Shown here piece by piece: positions 39,244 to 47,767 of a DNA stretch of 64,000 nt. Both the position numbers and the translations under genes were made by a program. Under the pieces are notes generated by a model. The model worked only from the letters and a program-made list of their open reading frames with translations. It was not told the DNA's origin and searched no databases. The stretch is from Synechococcus sp. Tobar12-5m-g (GTDB lineage Bacteria > Cyanobacteriota > Cyanobacteriia > PCC-6307 > Cyanobiaceae): contig NZ_JAGQBB010000005.1 in NCBI RefSeq assembly GCF_024345415.1, forward strand, positions 62,001 to 126,000. The letters run 5' to 3'. The number at the start of each line of letters is the position of its first letter. Within the stretch, counting starts at the first letter, position 1.

Positions 39244-40876
39244 AGAACAGGCGTTCGGTCCCGAGGGCCGAACCCAGCTCGGAGTGGCGCACCACCCGCA
39301 GACAGCCCGGGTTGAGCCCAGTCAGCCAGAGGCTGACGCCCAGGTCCCGCTGCTTGCGCTCCGCCTCGGTGAGCAGCCTGAGGGCCGAGTATTCGATGTC
39401 GATCACGGCACTGCAATCGATCACCACCACCCTGGGTTCGGCCCGCTCGATCAGCGCCTCCATCTGGCCCCAAACCGCCTGGGCATTGGCGAAGAACAGC
39501 CGGCCCTCGGCCCGCAACAGCAGCAGGCCCGGCCAGGTCTGATCATCGGGATGGGCCGGGTGGTGGCCCAACCGGGGTCGGAACACATCCGTGCCCCGCT
39601 TGCGGGCCAGCACATACACCCGGGGGTTCATTTCCTGCTGCGCCAGCGCCAGCAGGGACACCACCACCGCCACCAGGATTCCCCGCAGGGTTCCGAGCAG
39701 CACCACGCCAGCGAAGGCGATCAGGGCCCAGTGGAACTCGGTGACCCGCACCCGGCGGATCGCCAGGAAATCGGCGGGGGCGATCAGCTCAGCCGAATAG
39801 ACCACCACCACGGCGCCCAGGGCGGCCAGGGGCAGCCGGGCGATCAACGGGGCCAGCAGCAAGAGGGTTCCCATCGCCGCTGCCGCCGTGACCAGCTCGG
39901 CCAGCTGGCTGCGGGCGCCCGCCTGGCGGTTGACGGCGGTCTGGGTGGTGCCGCCGCCAGCGGCCATCCCCCCCAGCAGCGCCCCGCCGATGTTGGCGAG
40001 GCCAAGGGCGAACAGTTCCCTGTTGGGCTGGGGCTGGGGTTCCTTGCGGCCCGCGAAGGCGCGGCCGGCGGCAATGCTTTCGATGAAGCTCATCAAGGCG
40101 ATGCCGGCCGCCGCCGGCCACATCTGCCCCACCAGAGCCAGTTGCGGCAGGGTGAAGGGGGGCAGGCCCTCGGGTACGGGGCCCACGGTGTCCACCCCCA
40201 ACCGCTCCAGGCCGAACAGGGCCGAGACCCCGATCGCCAGGGCGATCGCCACCAGGGGAGCGGGCAGATCCGGCGCCACGCGCGGCAAGCCGATCAGCAG
40301 CCCGATCAGCAGAAGGGCCAGGGCGAGCGTGGGCAGCGAGGTCCGCGGCAGCTGGCCTAGCACCGAGGCGACGTCGCGAAAGAAGTCGGCCTTGTCGATG
40401 GGAACGCCCAGCAGCTTCGGCAGCTGGTCCACCACGATCACCAGGCCGATTCCCGACTTGAAGCCCACCAGGACGGACTCGGAGATGAAATCGGCGACAA
40501 AACCAAGCCGCAGCAGCGCTGCCAGCAAGAGCATGGCGCCCACCAGGAGAGCAAGGGTGGCACTGGCCACCAGCAGCTCCCCCGGCGCGGCCTCCGGCGT
40601 CACCCGGTTCAATTCAGCCCCGACCAGGATGGCGAGGGTGGTGGTGGTGCTGACACTCAGGGGCCTCGACGACCCCAGCAGGGCGTACACCACCATTGGC
40701 ACCAGGGCCGTGTACAGGCCCACTTCCACCGGCAGACCGGCCACGGTGGCGTAGGCCATCGCCTTCGGCAGCACCACCGCCGCGGTCGTGAGCCCGGCCA
40801 CCAGATCGACCCGCCACCAGGATGGCCGGTAGCACAGGATCCAATGGTCCCGGGGCAGGAGTGCCAGCCCTGTCAT
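39107..40876 (-). CDS. SulP family inorganic anion transporter with STAS domain
   Basis: 589 residues. About 11 membrane helices, with family blocks TTAAVVLPKAMAYATVAGLP, GLYTALVPMVVYALLGSSRP, SFIESIAAGRAFAGRK and GGGTTQTAVNRQAGA. The C-terminal STAS domain holds VVVIDCSAVIDIEYSALRLL. Sulfate and bicarbonate (BicA) are both possible substrates in cyanobacteria and cannot be told apart here. The last 35 residues (SPEPAAAQAPPSPPEHPQE) are low complexity and read antisense through the oxidoreductase. The ATG overlaps the ureD stop (ATGA). Confidence 0.88.
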   Translation of the reverse strand: MTGLALLPRDHWILCYRPSWWRVDLVAGLTTAAVVLPKAMAYATVAGLPVEVGLYTALVPMVVYALLGSSRPLSVSTTTTLAILVGAELNRVTPEAAPGELLVASATLALLVGAMLLLAALLRLGFVADFISESVLVGFKSGIGLVIVVDQLPKLLGVPIDKADFFRDVASVLGQLPRTSLPTLALALLLIGLLIGLPRVAPDLPAPLVAIALAIGVSALFGLERLGVDTVGPVPEGLPPFTLPQLALVGQMWPAAAGIALMSFIESIAAGRAFAGRKEPQPQPNRELFALGLANIGGALLGGMAAGGGTTQTAVNRQAGARSQLAELVTAAAAMGTLLLLAPLIARLPLAALGAVVVVYSAELIAPADFLAIRRVRVTEFHWALIAFAGVVLLGTLRGILVAVVVSLLALAQQEMNPRVYVLARKRGTDVFRPRLGHHPAHPDDQTWPGLLLLRAEGRLFFANAQAVWGQMEALIERAEPRVVVIDCSAVIDIEYSALRLLTEAERKQRDLGVSLWLTGLNPGCLRVVRHSELGSALGTERLFFNVEGAVERYEARQDQQRWPPSPEPAAAQAPPSPPEHPQEGSGDR

Positions 40877-41823
40877 CCGCTCAGGCTTGCATGGTCAGGG
40901 GTCAGGGGGCCGGAGAGATCGAGCAGCGGCGACTCCTGGAACGGCCACACCCGGGGAAGCTCCGGCGGGGCCAGGCCGCCTTCCGCCCGGATCCGGACCC
41001 AGATCCGCGTGAACCAGAAGCGGGCCGCCTGGCTGGAGGGGCCCCGGTAGCGGGCCACCAGCCCCTGATCGAGGCGGCCGCAGGCCATCTCGCCGGGGAG
41101 GCCGGCGCGATCGGCGCGGCAGTGCTCCAGCAGTTCGTCGGCGAATGGCCGAGGGGCGGCCCACACCAGGCTGCCGAACACCGGCAAGCCTGCGAGGCCA
41201 TGGCCGCCCTCCAGGCTCTCGCCGCCGAGCTCGAGCCGATCCGCCACAGCCCAGCGTCCCTCGCGGCGAATTTCCAGCAGGGAGCGCCAGCGGCCAGAGC
41301 CCAGCTGTTCGCCGTCGGCGCTGCGGCCCAGCCGCACCACCTCGGCCCCCAGCCAGCTGGCCCCCGCAGCCAGCTCCACGCGGCAAGCCTGCTCAAAGAG
41401 GCCACCGGCAAACACCACCAGCTCCTGGGGAAGCCACTCCAGATCCGCCCCTTCCGCTAGGCGGAAGCCCAGATCCTGACGGGCCCAGCGGCCCTGGGGA
41501 GCCAGGCGGGAGCGGCCGATCGAGCCGTAGATCTTCTGGGCCGCGACGCTGGTGACCAGGGCTCGGCTGCCGGCGGCGAGTTCGGCCTGGATGGCGAGTT
41601 CATCCCCCCCCACCAGACCGCCGGCCGTGTGCAGCAACGGCAGTTCACAGCGGCCTTCAGCCCGGGCGAAGGCCTTCTGGATCTTGAGCGGCGCGGTGGC
41701 GCCCCCCTGATGGGTGGTGGGACCGCTCGGGCCATCGCCCCGGCTGAAGCGCAGCTGGGCGCTGCCCCGCCAGCTGGCCAGGTCACTGGCGCGGACGGGC
41801 GGAAGTGGGGGGGGGAGGGTCAT
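40873..41823 (-). CDS. ureD: urease accessory protein UreD
   Basis: Chaperone for urease nickel-site assembly with UreF and UreG; 316 residues. Motifs: QKAFARAEGRCELPLLHTAGGLVGGDELAI, VTSVAAQKIYGS, LEWLPQELVVFAGGLFEQ and LLEIRREGRWAVADRLELGG. ATG 41823 is used; an in-frame ATG at 41865 adds 14 unconserved residues. It is divergent from ureE. No urease structural gene follows it; sulP does. Confidence 0.93.
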   Translation of the reverse strand: MTLPPPLPPVRASDLASWRGSAQLRFSRGDGPSGPTTHQGGATAPLKIQKAFARAEGRCELPLLHTAGGLVGGDELAIQAELAAGSRALVTSVAAQKIYGSIGRSRLAPQGRWARQDLGFRLAEGADLEWLPQELVVFAGGLFEQACRVELAAGASWLGAEVVRLGRSADGEQLGSGRWRSLLEIRREGRWAVADRLELGGESLEGGHGLAGLPVFGSLVWAAPRPFADELLEHCRADRAGLPGEMACGRLDQGLVARYRGPSSQAARFWFTRIWVRIRAEGGLAPPELPRVWPFQESPLLDLSGPLTPDHASLSG

Positions 41824-41858
41824 CCGGCTGATCGTCGAGGCTGGCTGAGCCCGTTCCC

Positions 41859-41872
41859 GTAGCAACCGCCAC
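41859..41872 (-). promoter_or_regulatory. possible NtcA-like site before ureD
   Basis: Minus strand GTG (41872-41870), eight bases, TAC (41861-41859). It resembles the urtA site in form, but no TAN3T -10 box is clear and the implied transcription start would be almost at the ureD ATG. Confidence 0.3.
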
Positions 41873-41913
41873 CCTTGGCGCCCAGGGCCCTAGCGAAGGT
41901 GTCAGCCTCATCC

Positions 41914-42417
41914 ATGCTTCGTTTCCTTGCCATTGATCCGCGCGTGAGCGAGCAACCAGGCCCTCCGATCGTGCTGGAGCATCGTCTTGGCCAGCTTCCC
42001 CCAGGCGCCTCGGCGTTGATGCTTCCGCTGGGCGCCGACCAGCGCACCAGCCTGCGCGGCCATCGACGCAGCGCCTGCGGCTGCGACCTGCTGCTGCAGC
42101 TGCCCCGCGGCGCCGCCCTGGAGCCCGGTGAGGCCCTGGCGGACGCCTTGAATCGGGCCTTGGTGGTGGTGGTGGCGGCGGCCGAACCCCTGCTGCTGGT
42201 GCGCAGCCCCGACCCCCTGGCCCTGCTGCAGGCCGCTTATCACCTCGGCAATCGCCACGTGGCGATGGAACTGCGGCCCGACCAACTGCGAATCCTGCAG
42301 GACCCCGTTCTGGACACGCTGCTGCGCCAGCGGGGCCTGAGCGTGGAGCCGATCACCGCTCCCTTCCTTCCGGAGGCTGGGGCCTATACCGGCAGTGGCC
42401 ATCACCATGGCCACTGA
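41914..42417 (+). CDS. ureE: urease accessory protein UreE
   Basis: 167-residue nickel-donating metallochaperone. The C-terminus is histidine-rich (GSGHHHGH) and the metal-site core is present: YHLGNRHVAMEL, then ILQDPVLDTLLRQRGLSVEPI. ATG 41914 gives the normal N-terminus; a longer frame upstream adds unconserved residues. It begins the ureE-F-G operon, with ureF starting 2 bases after its stop. Confidence 0.95.
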   Translation: MLRFLAIDPRVSEQPGPPIVLEHRLGQLPPGASALMLPLGADQRTSLRGHRRSACGCDLLLQLPRGAALEPGEALADALNRALVVVVAAAEPLLLVRSPDPLALLQAAYHLGNRHVAMELRPDQLRILQDPVLDTLLRQRGLSVEPITAPFLPEAGAYTGSGHHHGH

Positions 42418-42419
42418 CC

Positions 42420-43139
42420 GTGGCATCTGAAACCCGCCTCCATCTGCTTCAACTGGTCAGCCCCGCCCTGCCGGTGGGGGCCTTCAGCTATTCGGAGGGG
42501 CTGGAAGTGCTGGTGCAGGACGGACAGCTGGCCGGCCCGGACGCGTTGCGGGCCTGGCTGGAAGCGGAGCTGGCGCGGGGGGCGATCACGATCGAGGCGG
42601 CAAGCCTGAACCCGCTCCAGGCCGCCCTGGGGCGCTGGCGCGATGCCGTGGCGCAGGGCGATCCGGCGGCGGCGGCCTGCTCCGAGGCCGTCCTCATCGA
42701 TCTCGACGGCTGGCTGCTGGCCCTGCGCGAGGCACCGGAGCTGCGGGCCCAGCAGCGCCAGATGGGCCGTTCGCTGCTGCAACTTCTGGCCGAACTGGGC
42801 TGGCCCCTGCCGGGTAGCGACGAAGCTGTGCCGATCAGCCGCCTGGGCTGGCCGGCCGCCTGGGCCTGGGCCGGTCTCTGCCTGGAGATCGGACTGCAGG
42901 AACTGGTGGAGGCCTACCTCTACGGCTGGGTGGCTAACCAGGTGAGCGCGGCGGTGCGGCTGATTCCCCTGGGACCCACCCAGGGGCAACGGCTCCAACT
43001 CGGGCTGGCGACGCTCCTGGCCAGGCGGGCCAGCGAGCTGGTGGACGCCGATCCACACCAGCTCTGGAGCGGTGGCGTGGGGGCGGGCCTGGCCCAGCTT
43101 CGCCACGCCGAGCTCTATTCGCGCCTGTTCCGCAGCTAG
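42420..43139 (+). CDS. ureF: urease accessory protein UreF
   Basis: 239-residue all-helical urease activation factor. Family blocks LLQLVSPALPVGAFSYSEGLE at residues 8-28, LLALREAPELRAQQRQMGRS, GLCLEIGLQELVEAYLYGWV and AVRLIPLGPTQGQ are intact. Start codon is GTG at 42420. Confidence 0.95.
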   Translation: MASETRLHLLQLVSPALPVGAFSYSEGLEVLVQDGQLAGPDALRAWLEAELARGAITIEAASLNPLQAALGRWRDAVAQGDPAAAACSEAVLIDLDGWLLALREAPELRAQQRQMGRSLLQLLAELGWPLPGSDEAVPISRLGWPAAWAWAGLCLEIGLQELVEAYLYGWVANQVSAAVRLIPLGPTQGQRLQLGLATLLARRASELVDADPHQLWSGGVGAGLAQLRHAELYSRLFRS

Positions 43140-43193
43140 GACCACACCACTGCAGCGATCGGCCCTTTAGAACGCCGTCAACCTGGCGGGAGC

Positions 43194-43841
43194 ATGGGCA
43201 TGAGCAAGTTGCGGCTGGGCGTGGCCGGCCCGGTGGGTTCCGGCAAAACGGCCCTGGTGGAGGTGCTCTGCCGGCGGTTGCGCCATCGCCTGGAGCTGGC
43301 GGTGGTCACCAACGACATCTACACCCAGGAAGACGCCCAGTTCCTCACCCGTGCCGGCGCCTTAGAACCGGAGCGGATCCGAGGGGTGGAAACGGGCGGC
43401 TGCCCCCACACCGCCATCCGCGAAGACTGCTCGATCAACCGGGCGGCCGTGGAGGAGCTGGAGCAGCGCTTTCCCAACCTCGATCTGGTGATGGTGGAGA
43501 GCGGCGGCGACAACCTGGCCGCCAGCTTCAGCCCCGAGCTGGTGGATCTCTGCATCTACGTGATCGACGTGGCCGCCGGCGACAAGATCCCCCGCAAGGG
43601 CGGGCCGGGCATCACCCGCTCCGACCTGCTGGTGATCAACAAGATCGACCTGGCTCCGATGGTGGGCGCGAGCCTGGAGGTGATGGAGCACGACACCGTA
43701 CGGATGCGGGGCGGCAGGCCCTGGTGCTTCACGAACCTGCGCAGCGGTGAAGGGGTGGATCGGGTGGAGAGCTTCGTCTGGCAGCAGTTACCTGATTCTG
43801 TCCGCTCCAGGGGAGAAGCCCGGCCAGAACCCTGCCGTTGA
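43194..43841 (+). CDS. ureG: urease accessory GTPase UreG
   Basis: 215-residue GTPase powering nickel insertion. P-loop GPVGSGKT at residues 12-19, the nickel-binding CPH motif in [34 protein letters not shown] and NKIDLAP. The last about 12 residues ([11 protein letters not shown]) extend beyond the usual end. An ATG at 43200 is an alternative start. The urt genes follow after 140 bases. Confidence 0.96.
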   Translation: MGMSKLRLGVAGPVGSGKTALVEVLCRRLRHRLELAVVTNDIYTQEDAQFLTRAGALEPERIRGVETGGCPHTAIREDCSINRAAVEELEQRFPNLDLVMVESGGDNLAASFSPELVDLCIYVIDVAAGDKIPRKGGPGITRSDLLVINKIDLAPMVGASLEVMEHDTVRMRGGRPWCFTNLRSGEGVDRVESFVWQQLPDSVRSRGEARPEPCR

Positions 43842-43891
43842 TGGCTCCCCCGCCCAAAACGGAGGACCGATTGCCAGCAGTTCCGCAAACT

Positions 43892-43934
43892 GTGCCAGTT
43901 GCTACAAGGTGTTCATGGCCACCGTCGATACGGT
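43892..43934 (+). promoter_or_regulatory. NtcA-activated promoter of the urt operon
   Basis: GTG-N8-TAC (GTG 43892-43894, TAC 43903-43905) is one base from the GTA-N8-TAC consensus. It is followed 23 bases later by a TACGGT hexamer (43929-43934) that fits the TAN3T -10 box, the geometry of class II NtcA-activated promoters. The urtA start follows about 47 bases on, and urea transporter genes are established NtcA targets. Confidence 0.7.
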
Positions 43935-43981
43935 CCGCCCTAACCGCCGTTGAGCGGATCACTCTTCAGGAGAACGACCAG

Positions 43982-45319
43982 ATGAAGCCAAACTCGATGC
44001 AGCTGACCCGCCTGCGCCAGGCCTCACTGCAAAAGGTTTCTTTGCGGGTGCTGGGCGGCAGCCTGGCTTTGGCCACCGGCCTCACCCTGGCCTCCTGCGG
44101 TGGCGGCGAAAAGACCGCCACCGGCGGCGATGGCGGCAGCTTCGACGGCGACGTGAAGGTGGGCATCCTGCATTCCCGCTCCGGCACCATGGCCATCTCC
44201 GAGAACACGGTGGCCGAAGCCGAGCTGATGGCGATCGAGGAGATCAACGCCGCCGGTGGCGTGAAGGTGGACGGCAAGAAGCTGAAGATCGTGCCGATCG
44301 AGGAAGACGGGGCCTCCGACTGGCCCACATTCGCCGAGAAGGCCAAGAAATTGATTGATCAGGACAAAGTGGACGTCGTGTTCGGCGGCTGGACCTCCGC
44401 CAGCCGCAAGGCGATGCTTCCGGTGTTCGAGGCCAAGGATCACTTCCTCTTCTACCCGATTCAGTATGAAGGCCAGGAGTGCTCCAAGAACATCTTCTAC
44501 AGCGGTGCCACCCCCAACCAGCAGGCTGAACCGGCCGTGTCGTGGCTGCTGAAGAACAAGGGCAAGGACTTCTTCCTGGTGGGCTCCGACTACGTGTATC
44601 CGCGCACGGCGAACACGATCATGAAGGAGCAGCTCAAGGCCGAGGGCGGCAAGCTGGTGGGTGAAGACTATCTCCCTCTCGGCAACACCGAGGTCGCTCC
44701 AATCATCGCCAAGATCAAGCAGGCCCTGCCGAAGGGTGGCGTGATCGTGAACACCCTGAACGGCGACAGCAATGTGGCCTTCTTCAAACAGATGAAGGCC
44801 GCCGGCATCACCCCCGCCAATGGCTACGCCATCATGAGCTTCTCGATCGCCGAGGAGGAAGTGGCCGCGATCGGCCCTGAGTATCTCGAGGGCACCTATG
44901 CCGCCTGGAACTTCTTCCAGAGCCTCGACACCCCGGCTTCCAAGAAGTTCACCGCCGACTTCAAGGCCAAGTACGGCGACAAGCGGGTGACCAACGACCC
45001 GGCTGAATCCGCCTACAACATGGTTTATCTCTGGGCCAAGGGTGCCGAGAAGGCCAACAGCGTTGACAACAAAAAGGTGCGGGAAGCCTTGATCGGCGTG
45101 AAGTTCGACGCTCCTCAAGGGCCGATCGAAGTGCAGCCCAACCACCACACCACGGAACTGGTGATGATCGGTGAGGTGCAAAAAGACGGCATGTTCAAGA
45201 TCATCGAGAACCAGGGCATCGTCAAACCCCTGGCCTGGAACCAGTTCGTGCCCGAAACCAAGGGCTACACCTGCGATTGGACCCAGAAGCGTCCCGACGC
45301 CGGCAAGTTCAAGATGTGA
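43982..45319 (+). CDS. urtA: urea ABC transporter substrate-binding protein UrtA
   Basis: 445-residue periplasmic lipoprotein that binds urea for UrtBCDE. The signal sequence ends in a lipobox TLASCGGG with Cys39 as the lipidated residue. The mature part is a type I periplasmic-binding fold: VKVGILHSRSGTMAISENTV, FGGWTSASRKAMLPVFEA, FYSGATPNQQAEPAVSWLL and LVGSDYVYPRTANTIMKE. An AGGAGA ribosome site precedes ATG 43982 by about 9 bases. Confidence 0.97.
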   Translation: MKPNSMQLTRLRQASLQKVSLRVLGGSLALATGLTLASCGGGEKTATGGDGGSFDGDVKVGILHSRSGTMAISENTVAEAELMAIEEINAAGGVKVDGKKLKIVPIEEDGASDWPTFAEKAKKLIDQDKVDVVFGGWTSASRKAMLPVFEAKDHFLFYPIQYEGQECSKNIFYSGATPNQQAEPAVSWLLKNKGKDFFLVGSDYVYPRTANTIMKEQLKAEGGKLVGEDYLPLGNTEVAPIIAKIKQALPKGGVIVNTLNGDSNVAFFKQMKAAGITPANGYAIMSFSIAEEEVAAIGPEYLEGTYAAWNFFQSLDTPASKKFTADFKAKYGDKRVTNDPAESAYNMVYLWAKGAEKANSVDNKKVREALIGVKFDAPQGPIEVQPNHHTTELVMIGEVQKDGMFKIIENQGIVKPLAWNQFVPETKGYTCDWTQKRPDAGKFKM

Positions 45320-45345
45320 TCGGAGCAGGGCCCTGATCGTTCGGG

Positions 45346-45378
45346 AAGGTGGCCACCCTTTCGGTGGTGGGCACCTTT
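45346..45378 (+). terminator. attenuator hairpin between urtA and urtB
   Basis: AAGGTGGCCACC and GGTGGTGGGCACCTT can fold into an imperfect stem-loop (outer 6 bp AAGGTG/CACCTT, inner CCACC/GGTGG) followed by TTTTCC, in the 153-base urtA-urtB gap. Partial termination here would let the binding protein be made in excess over the permease subunits, as is common for ABC importers. Confidence 0.55.
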
Positions 45379-45472
45379 TCCAGCCTTGCCGCGCTCTGAT
45401 TTCAGGCGCGGCTTCCTTTTCATTCAGCTTTCTTCAGCCCGTTTCCCCCTAGCCCGTCCCCGACGGGACGCC

Positions 45473-46630
45473 ATGGATCTTCTCTACGAAACACTCTTCA
45501 ACGGCCTGGCGATCGGCTCGGTCCTCGTGCTCGCCGCCCTGGGCCTTGCGGTGGTGTTTGGCCTGATGGGCGTGATCAACATGGCCCATGGCGAGTTGAT
45601 GATGCTGGGGGCCTACACCACCTATGTGGTGCAGAACCTGTTCAAGGAGGGGCCGCTCGAAGCCCTCTTTCCGATCTACATCCTGGTGGCGATCCCCCTG
45701 GCTTTCCTGGTCAGCGGACTGGCTGGTCTGCTGCTGGAGAAAACCGTGATTCGCCGCCTCTATGGCCGGCCACTCGAAACCCTGCTCGCCACCTGGGGGG
45801 TCAGCCTGATCCTTCAGCAATTCGTACGCTCGGTGTCGAGCGCCTTCATGGTTGGCCTGTTGCTGGCGGTGGCCCTCGGCGTTCTGTTTCCTTTGTTCAG
45901 CCCGAAGGGCCTCTGGCAGCAGCGCTGGACCCCGATCCTCGGGGTGATGAGCTGGCTGGTGGCCGGCCTGATCGGGGTGGCCACAGCTTCCGCCCTCGGC
46001 GCCAACCGTGCCCTTGATCAACCCTGGTTCAGTGCCCGCAACCTCGAGGTGAGTGCCCCCGGCTGGTTGCGCGGCGCCATTGACTTCGGCGGGGTGACGA
46101 TGCCGACAGCCCGGCTTTTCATCATTGCCCTCAGCCTGCTGGCCCTGCTGGCGGTCAACTGGTTTCTGCAGAAGAGCGTCTGGGGCATCCGCATCCGCGC
46201 CGTTACCCAGAACCGGCCAATGAGCGATTGCCTCGGCATTCCCACCCAGACCGTGGATGCCCTCACCTTCCTGGTGGGCTCCGGCCTCGCCGGGGTGGCC
46301 GGGGTGGCCGTGACCCTGCTGGGGTCGGTCGGGCCGAACCTGGGTGGCAATTACATCGTGGATTGCTTCATGGTGGTGGTGCTCGGCGGGGTCGGCAAGC
46401 TGCTCGGCACCGTGGTCGCCGCCCTCAGCATCGGCGTGCTGAGCTACGTGATCGGCTCCGGTTCCCTGCTGCTGGTCTGGCCGGGGATGCCGGCGGGGAT
46501 GAATGAGCTGATCACCTTCTTCGCCACCACCTCGATGGCCAAGGTGCTGGTGTTCATCCTGATCGTGGTGTTCCTGCAATTCAAGCCCGCCGGTCTGTTC
46601 CCTCCCAAGGGACGCCTGGTGGAGGCCTGA
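45473..46630 (+). CDS. urtB: urea ABC transporter permease UrtB
   Basis: 385-residue membrane permease of the branched-chain amino acid/urea class. Motifs VFGLMGVINMAHGELMMLGAY, ATWGVSLILQQFVR, RAVTQNRPMSDCLGIPT (the cytoplasmic EAA-like loop) and LGGVGKLLGTVVAA fit UrtB. ATG 45473 is 153 bases after urtA. Confidence 0.96.
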   Translation: MDLLYETLFNGLAIGSVLVLAALGLAVVFGLMGVINMAHGELMMLGAYTTYVVQNLFKEGPLEALFPIYILVAIPLAFLVSGLAGLLLEKTVIRRLYGRPLETLLATWGVSLILQQFVRSVSSAFMVGLLLAVALGVLFPLFSPKGLWQQRWTPILGVMSWLVAGLIGVATASALGANRALDQPWFSARNLEVSAPGWLRGAIDFGGVTMPTARLFIIALSLLALLAVNWFLQKSVWGIRIRAVTQNRPMSDCLGIPTQTVDALTFLVGSGLAGVAGVAVTLLGSVGPNLGGNYIVDCFMVVVLGGVGKLLGTVVAALSIGVLSYVIGSGSLLLVWPGMPAGMNELITFFATTSMAKVLVFILIVVFLQFKPAGLFPPKGRLVEA

Positions 46631-46633
46631 TTC

Positions 46634-47767
46634 ATGACCGCTTCCTCCCCATCGCCGCTTCGCCGCTGGTTGCCCTGGGTGCTGATCGTGGCCGCCGGCC
46701 TGATCCTGCCGATCGTGCTTCCACCCTTCCGCCTCAACCTGCTGGGACGGTTCCTTTCCCTGGGCATCGTGGCCCTGGGCATCGATCTGATCTGGGGGTT
46801 CACCGGCATGCTGAGCCTCGGCCAGGGGATCTTCTTCGCCCTGGGCGGCTACGCGATCGGCATGTTTCTGAGCCTCGACAACCTCGAGCCAGGCAAACTG
46901 CCGGAATTCTTCGATCTCTATGGCGTCAAGGAGTTGCCCGGCTTCTGGCAACCGTTCGCCTCGCCGCTGTTCACCTTTTTCGCGATCTGGGTGATTCCTG
47001 CCGTGGTGGCTGGGTTGCTGGGCTTTCTGGTGTTCCGCAACCGGATCAAGGGGGTCTATTTCTCGATCCTCACCCAGGCGGCGCTGCTGGTGTTCTTCAA
47101 TTTCTTCAACGGCCAGCAGAAGTTGATCAATGGCACCAACGGCCTAAAGACCGACACCGCGCGGATTTTCGGTGAACTGGTGGGCTCCGATCTCATGCAG
47201 CGCTATCTGTTCGTCATCACTGTGGTTCTGACCGTTGGAGCCTGGTTACTCTGCCGCTGGCTCACCACCGGCCGTTTCGGCGATGCCCTGATCGCCATCC
47301 GCGACGACGAACCAAGGATGCGGTTCACCGGTTACAACCCCACCACCTACAAAACCCTGGTTTTTGCAGTGGCCGGCGGCCTGGCCGGGGTCAGTGGCGC
47401 CCTCTACACCGTTCAATCCGGCATCATCTCTCCCCAGTTCATGGCGGTGCCCTTTTCAATCGAGATGGTGATCTGGGTGGCCGTCGGAGGCCGGGGCACC
47501 CTGATCGGGGCGGTGCTCGGGGCGGTGGTGATCAACTACGCCAAGAGCCTGGTCAGCGAGCAACTGCCGGAAACCTGGCTGTTCATTCAGGGGGGCTTGT
47601 TCCTTCTTGTGGTCACGGCCCTGCCCGATGGCCTGGTGGGCTGGTGGAGGCTGGGCGGCCCGGCCAAGCTGCAGGCGATGGTGGGTTGGCCGCCCCGCAC
47701 GGCCACCTATCCCTCCCTCGACCTCGATCCAGCCCTGCGCTCCGAACAGGGCGAGGGGAAACCATGA
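46634..47767 (+). CDS. urtC: urea ABC transporter permease UrtC
   Basis: 377 residues, second permease. Characteristic LIWGFTGMLSLGQGIFFALGGYAIGM, FFNFFNGQQKLINGTNGL, IRDDEPRMRFTGYNP and WVAVGGRGTLIGAVLGA. It starts 3 bases after urtB, and its stop overlaps the urtD start (ATGA). Confidence 0.96.
   Translation: MTASSPSPLRRWLPWVLIVAAGLILPIVLPPFRLNLLGRFLSLGIVALGIDLIWGFTGMLSLGQGIFFALGGYAIGMFLSLDNLEPGKLPEFFDLYGVKELPGFWQPFASPLFTFFAIWVIPAVVAGLLGFLVFRNRIKGVYFSILTQAALLVFFNFFNGQQKLINGTNGLKTDTARIFGELVGSDLMQRYLFVITVVLTVGAWLLCRWLTTGRFGDALIAIRDDEPRMRFTGYNPTTYKTLVFAVAGGLAGVSGALYTVQSGIISPQFMAVPFSIEMVIWVAVGGRGTLIGAVLGAVVINYAKSLVSEQLPETWLFIQGGLFLLVVTALPDGLVGWWRLGGPAKLQAMVGWPPRTATYPSLDLDPALRSEQGEGKP

Noticed and set aside
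31619-41823. Prophage or defence island
   Set aside because: No integrase, capsid, restriction, toxin-antitoxin or nuclease-effector genes are seen; the content is metabolic and transport genes plus IS debris.
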